Shown here: positions 44,614 to 47,202 of the stretch, piece after piece
Layout of the letters: the number at the start of each line of letters is the position of its first letter
Position numbering within the stretch: the first letter of the stretch is position 1
Assembly: GCA_046728155.1 (NCBI GenBank)
Contig: JBKPDY010000028.1
Coordinates: 1-47,202, forward strand
Direction of reading: 5' to 3'
DNA length: 47,202 nucleotides
Source of the DNA: CAWDLX01 sp046728155
GTDB taxonomy: Bacteria > Actinomycetota > Actinomycetes > Mycobacteriales > Micromonosporaceae
Translations under genes and position numbers: made by a program
Notes under the pieces: generated by a model
Told to the model about the DNA's origin: nothing
The model's input: the letters and a program-made list of their open reading frames with translations, nothing else
The model's database searches: none

Positions 44614-45375
44614 ATGACCGGTCACGACCGCAGCACCGGCGAGACACCCGGCGAGCGGGATCCGCTCGCGTCGGGCCGTGAGGTGCTGCGCCAGGTCAGA
44701 GAGTCCGGTCGGGAGGCAGTGCGGGAAGCCCGTCGGCGCGCGCGGGAGAGCAACCGTCAGGCCCGGGACTCCGTGATCGCCAGTGTCCGGGAGGCACGTG
44801 CGGCCGCCCGGGACGCGGCGCGTACCGCCGTGACCGAACGCGACACCCGGTCCCGCATCCAGCGGGTGGGGCTGCGGCTGTTCACCGAGCGCGGGTACGA
44901 GGCCACCTCGCTCCGGGAGATCGCGGAGGAGCTCGGCGTCACCAAAGCCGCGCTCTACTACCACTTCCAGACCAAGGACGACATCATCAGAAGCCTCGTC
45001 GAGGACCGGATCGCCCAGGTCGAGGAGCTGGTCGCCTGGGGCCAGTCCCAGCCCCGCGGGGTGGAGACCCGACGTGAGCTGTTGCGCCGCTACGCCGACC
45101 TGCTCTACCAGTACGACGCCAAGTCGTTGATGGAGTTCTTCGAGCGCAACCAGTCGTCGATGGCCCACCATCCAGCCGGGACTCAGATGCGGGAGCAGAT
45201 GATGCGGCTGCTCGACCTCTTCATCGAACCGGACGCCCCGCTGACCGACCAGATACGTTCATCCATGGCGATCTTCGCACTGCACTCGGTGTGGTTCACC
45301 CTGCGCGACCGGGAGGCGACCGACGAGGAACGCAGCGAGGCCGCCCTCAGCGTCGCGCTCGAACTCATCGAATGA
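44614..45375 (+). CDS. TetR-family regulator with long charged N-terminal helix
   Basis: A 253-residue repressor. The TetR helix-turn-helix is at about 80-125 (IQRVGLRLFTERGYEATSLREIAEELGVTKAALYYHFQTKDDIIRSLVEDR), followed by an all-helical ligand domain. The odd part is an N-terminal extension of about 75 residues made of Arg/Glu/Ala-rich repeats (REVLRQVRESGREAVREARRRARESNRQARDS), predicted to be one long charged helix, absent from ordinary TetR proteins. The start could be internal, but ATG 44614 has AGGAG eight bases upstream and the codon pattern of the extension is normal. Probably represses the divergent exporter. The stop codon lies within the first copy of a direct repeat. Confidence 0.9.
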   Translation: MTGHDRSTGETPGERDPLASGREVLRQVRESGREAVREARRRARESNRQARDSVIASVREARAAARDAARTAVTERDTRSRIQRVGLRLFTERGYEATSLREIAEELGVTKAALYYHFQTKDDIIRSLVEDRIAQVEELVAWGQSQPRGVETRRELLRRYADLLYQYDAKSLMEFFERNQSSMAHHPAGTQMREQMMRLLDLFIEPDAPLTDQIRSSMAIFALHSVWFTLRDREATDEERSEAALSVALELIE

Positions 45376-45476
45376 CGTGAGTGCGAGGAGCCGAGCGTTG
45401 AGCGAGGCACCGCAGCTTACGAACGGTCCTTGGCGGATGACGTGAGTGCGAGGAGCCGAGCGTTGAGCGAGGCACC
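45372..45476 (+). repeat. Dispersed intergenic repeat, family B, tandem copies 2 and 3
   Basis: Two identical 40-nt blocks, at 45372-45411 and 45437-45476, each begin ATGACGTGAGTGCGAGGAGC; the unit including the spacer is 65 nt. The second is cut off 5 nt before the IS3 element. The first overlaps the tetR stop codon. The same unit in diverged form occurs at 12594-12655. Confidence 0.85.
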
Positions 45477-45545
45477 CTCTCTGTCAACCTGGGCTGAGGC
45501 ACCCGCTCCCTGACAATTAGTGAGGGCGGGAGTAGGAGACTCCCA

Positions 45546-46004
45546 GTGATGACGAGCAAGGCGACCCCGTTGGATCGAGTGAACAGGCGCGAAGAGTTAG
45601 GCCGGACCGGTGATGGTGCCCCTCGACTAGACCCTGAGGTGCCGCAGCGGGCGCGGCGGCGAACGTTCACCGCCACATACAAGTTGAAGGTCCTGGCCGA
45701 GTACGACGCCGCGCCGGATGGCGAGAAGGGCGCGTTGCTGCGCCGCGAGGGGCTGTACTCCAGTCTCATCGTCGAGTGGCGCCGGGCCCGTGACGCCGGC
45801 GCGTTGGCGGCCCTGGCGGTTCCGCGCGGGCGCAAGCGCCGCGACCCGCAGCAGGAACGCATCGCCGACCTGGAGGCGGACAATCAGCGGTTGGAGCAGG
45901 AGCTGGCCAAGGCCCGCTTCGTGATGGATGTGCAGGCAAAACTGCACGCGCTCTTGGAGACGCTCTCCGAGAGCGCGGACGCCGAGCCGAGGTCGACGCC
46001 GTGA
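45546..46004 (+). CDS. IS3-type transposase OrfA
   Basis: A 152-residue DNA-binding protein of the element. Residues 36-88 form a homeodomain-like helix-turn-helix (RRRTFTATYKLKVLAEYDAA, then LLRREGLYSSLIVEWRRARDAG), followed by a leucine-zipper-like helix (RIADLEADNQRLEQELAKARFVMDVQAKL) for multimerisation. Start GTG 45546 or ATG 45549; AGGAG lies in the loop of a small hairpin, GGGAGT/ACTCCC (45528-45544). The stop overlaps the start of OrfB (GTGA), so the downstream protein is made by re-initiation rather than by the frameshift usual in this family. Confidence 0.92.
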   Translation: MMTSKATPLDRVNRREELGRTGDGAPRLDPEVPQRARRRTFTATYKLKVLAEYDAAPDGEKGALLRREGLYSSLIVEWRRARDAGALAALAVPRGRKRRDPQQERIADLEADNQRLEQELAKARFVMDVQAKLHALLETLSESADAEPRSTP

Positions 46005-47023
46005 CCGATCAGGCGATCGCCGAACTGGCCGCGCACATCGGCATACGAGAGGCGTGCCAGGCCGTCGGCGCGGCGCAGGCGAGCTACTACCGTCGGCACC
46101 GGCACAGCCCGGCACCGTCGCGGCGAGCGCCGACCCCGCATCGCGATCGGCCGCAGCCGCGGGCGCTTGGCCGCGATGAACGGCAGGCGATCCTCGACGT
46201 GCTGCACAGCGACCGGTTCGTCGACGTCGCCCCGGCCGAGGTATGGGCCACGTTGCTCGACGAAGGCGCGTACCTCGGGTCGGTCGCAACGTTCTACCGA
46301 CTGCTACGGCGGGCCGGGGAGACACGCGACCGACGCCGGCAGGCCACCCACCCGGCCACGGTCAAGCCCGAGCTGGTTGCCACGGCACCCAACCAGGTGT
46401 GGTCCTGGGACATCACCAAGCTGCTCGGCCCGGCGAAGTGGACCTACTACCACCTATATGTGATCTTAGATATCTTCTCCCGGTATGTGGTCGGGTGGAT
46501 GGTCGCCAGCCGGGAGTCCGCGGCGCTGGCCGAGGTCCTGATCCGCCAAACCTGCGCCAAGCAAGGCATCGGCCGGGACCAGTTGAGCATCCACGCCGAC
46601 CGGGGCAGCTCCATGACGTCCAAGCCGGTGGCGTTCCTGCTCGCCGACCTCGGCGTCGCCCAGTCACACAGCCGCCCGCACGTCTCCAATGACAACCCGT
46701 TCAGCGAGGCCCAGTTCAAGACCCTCAAATACCGGCCCGACTTCCCGCATCGGTTCACCTCGATCGAAGCGGCCCGCGTGCACTGCCAGGCGTTCTTCCC
46801 GTGGTACAACGACGAGCATCGTCATTCAGGGCTGGGCCTGCACACCGCGGCCGACGTGCACTACGGCACCGCCGAGGCCACCCGCGACAAGCGCGCCGGC
46901 GTCCTGGCCGACGCCTACGCCGCGCACCCCGAACGGTTCGTCCGCAAAGAACCCGAGCCGCCACGCCTACCCACCGGATCGTGGATCAACCGACCCGACC
47001 AGCCAGACGAAACAACTCAGTAA
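46001..47023 (+). CDS. IS3-type transposase OrfB (DDE integrase)
   Basis: A 340-residue transposase with an rve integrase core. The DDE triad is Asp137 (WSWDITKL), Asp200 (IHADRGSSM) and Glu236 (NDNPFSEAQFKTLKYRPDFP), with the 35-residue spacing between the last two typical of the family. The N-terminal 110 residues contain an HTH_21-like part (REACQAVGAAQASYYRR). The C-terminal HRHSGLGLHTAADVHYG is a typical IS3 end. Begins at GTG 46001 inside the OrfA stop. Apparently functional. Confidence 0.95.
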   Translation: MTDQAIAELAAHIGIREACQAVGAAQASYYRRHRHSPAPSRRAPTPHRDRPQPRALGRDERQAILDVLHSDRFVDVAPAEVWATLLDEGAYLGSVATFYRLLRRAGETRDRRRQATHPATVKPELVATAPNQVWSWDITKLLGPAKWTYYHLYVILDIFSRYVVGWMVASRESAALAEVLIRQTCAKQGIGRDQLSIHADRGSSMTSKPVAFLLADLGVAQSHSRPHVSNDNPFSEAQFKTLKYRPDFPHRFTSIEAARVHCQAFFPWYNDEHRHSGLGLHTAADVHYGTAEATRDKRAGVLADAYAAHPERFVRKEPEPPRLPTGSWINRPDQPDETTQ

Positions 47024-47056
47024 ATACCGCCAGAGGATGCCTCAAACAGGTTGACA

Positions 47057-47202
47057 GGTTCCGACGACCTGCACCGCGCCGACCGCGCCCGCCAACTCAT
47101 CGATGACGGTGTGCGCATGGACGCCGCCGTACGCATCGTCAGCCTCGAATACCAGCTGGCTGCCGCCCACGCCATGATCGACCTGCTGGGCCGCAAGAGC
47201 GA
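47057..47202 (+). CDS. Partial helical reading frame at the window edge
   Basis: After the IS3 right end a frame continues to the end of the window (SDDLHRADRARQLIDDGVRMDAAVRIVSLEYQLAAAHAMIDLLGRKS), with strong coding codon usage and helical character. There is no good start in the window except TTG 47051, which lies inside the IS right end. Either the gene's 5' part was lost to the insertion, or it starts unusually. No family is recognised. Confidence 0.4.

Larger units (their letters stand above)
45482..47056 (+). mobile_element. IS3-family insertion sequence
   Basis: A complete two-gene element of 1575 bp. The ends are inverted repeats: TGTCAACCTGGGCTGAGGCA at 45482 and, reversed, TGTCAACCTGTTTGAGGCAT from 47056, imperfect over about 23 nt with a one-base gap. 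No direct target duplication is seen (left flank CTC, right flank GGT). Both reading frames are intact. Confidence 0.85.

Overview
The window comes from the chromosome of a high-GC actinobacterium, by eye roughly two thirds G+C with GC-rich third codon positions. The gene set is typically actinobacterial: WhiB-family regulator, PdtaS-type kinase, fused E1/E2 2-oxoglutarate enzyme, nickel superoxide dismutase, DUF3052, DUF6104, many GTG starts. Repeat content and gene style suggest a Micromonosporaceae-like lineage, but no rRNA or other taxonomic marker is present, so the family is inference.

Layout. 1-600: DUF308/HdeD membrane protein. 650-1050: a hairpin repeat and a frameshifted ArsR remnant. 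1100-6106: phosphate uptake operon pstS-pstC-pstA-pstB, with a PHO-box-like repeat upstream and a winged-helix regulator downstream whose receiver lacks the phosphoacceptor Asp. 6107-8894 (minus): ABC exporter plus a P-loop kinase. 9246-12579 (minus): 1035-aa membrane M50 protease with cNMP-binding-like and FecR-like parts, then a Cys-rich partner. 12821-14296: glycerol kinase. 14433-18234 (minus): response regulator, histidine kinase and HtrA protease, ordered like MprA-MprB-PepD, with one shared motif upstream of the regulator and of the protease. 18315-19813 (minus): DUF4097 protein and PadR repressor with a perfect dyad upstream. 20097-25180: DUF3052, a hotdog-fold protein, then Kgd with a 12-unit repeat linker. 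25745-26880: IS110-family element. 27013-31535: DUF6104/AAA pair, double GNAT, sugar transporter, quinone-reductase-like enzyme. 31601-32382: divergent SodX-like peptidase and SodN. 32540-34235: RsbW-like anti-sigma factor, FadR-type regulator, membrane protein. 34290-41324: diacylglycerol kinase, WhiB1-like protein and PdtaS kinase, with a sulfite/APS reduction operon and a Cys leader peptide between them. 41337-44484 (minus): SIS-domain protein and a DHA2 drug exporter. 44614-45375: divergent TetR. 45482-47056: IS3-family element. The window ends in a partial reading frame.

How it fits together. Several blocks are nutrient or stress modules with visible control sites: PHO box for pst, CRP-like sites for whiB, leader peptide and direct repeats for the sulfur operon, inverted repeats for PadR and TetR, a tandem hexamer motif for the MprA-like regulator. 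Beyond the genes there are three dispersed intergenic repeat families, and an 11-bp palindrome, TCCAYNGTGGA, far more frequent than base composition predicts. The repeats and the palindrome are the least explained signals. The clearest protein novelties are the protease-cNMP-FecR fusion, the phosphoacceptor-less pst regulator, and the TetR with a long charged N-terminal helix.
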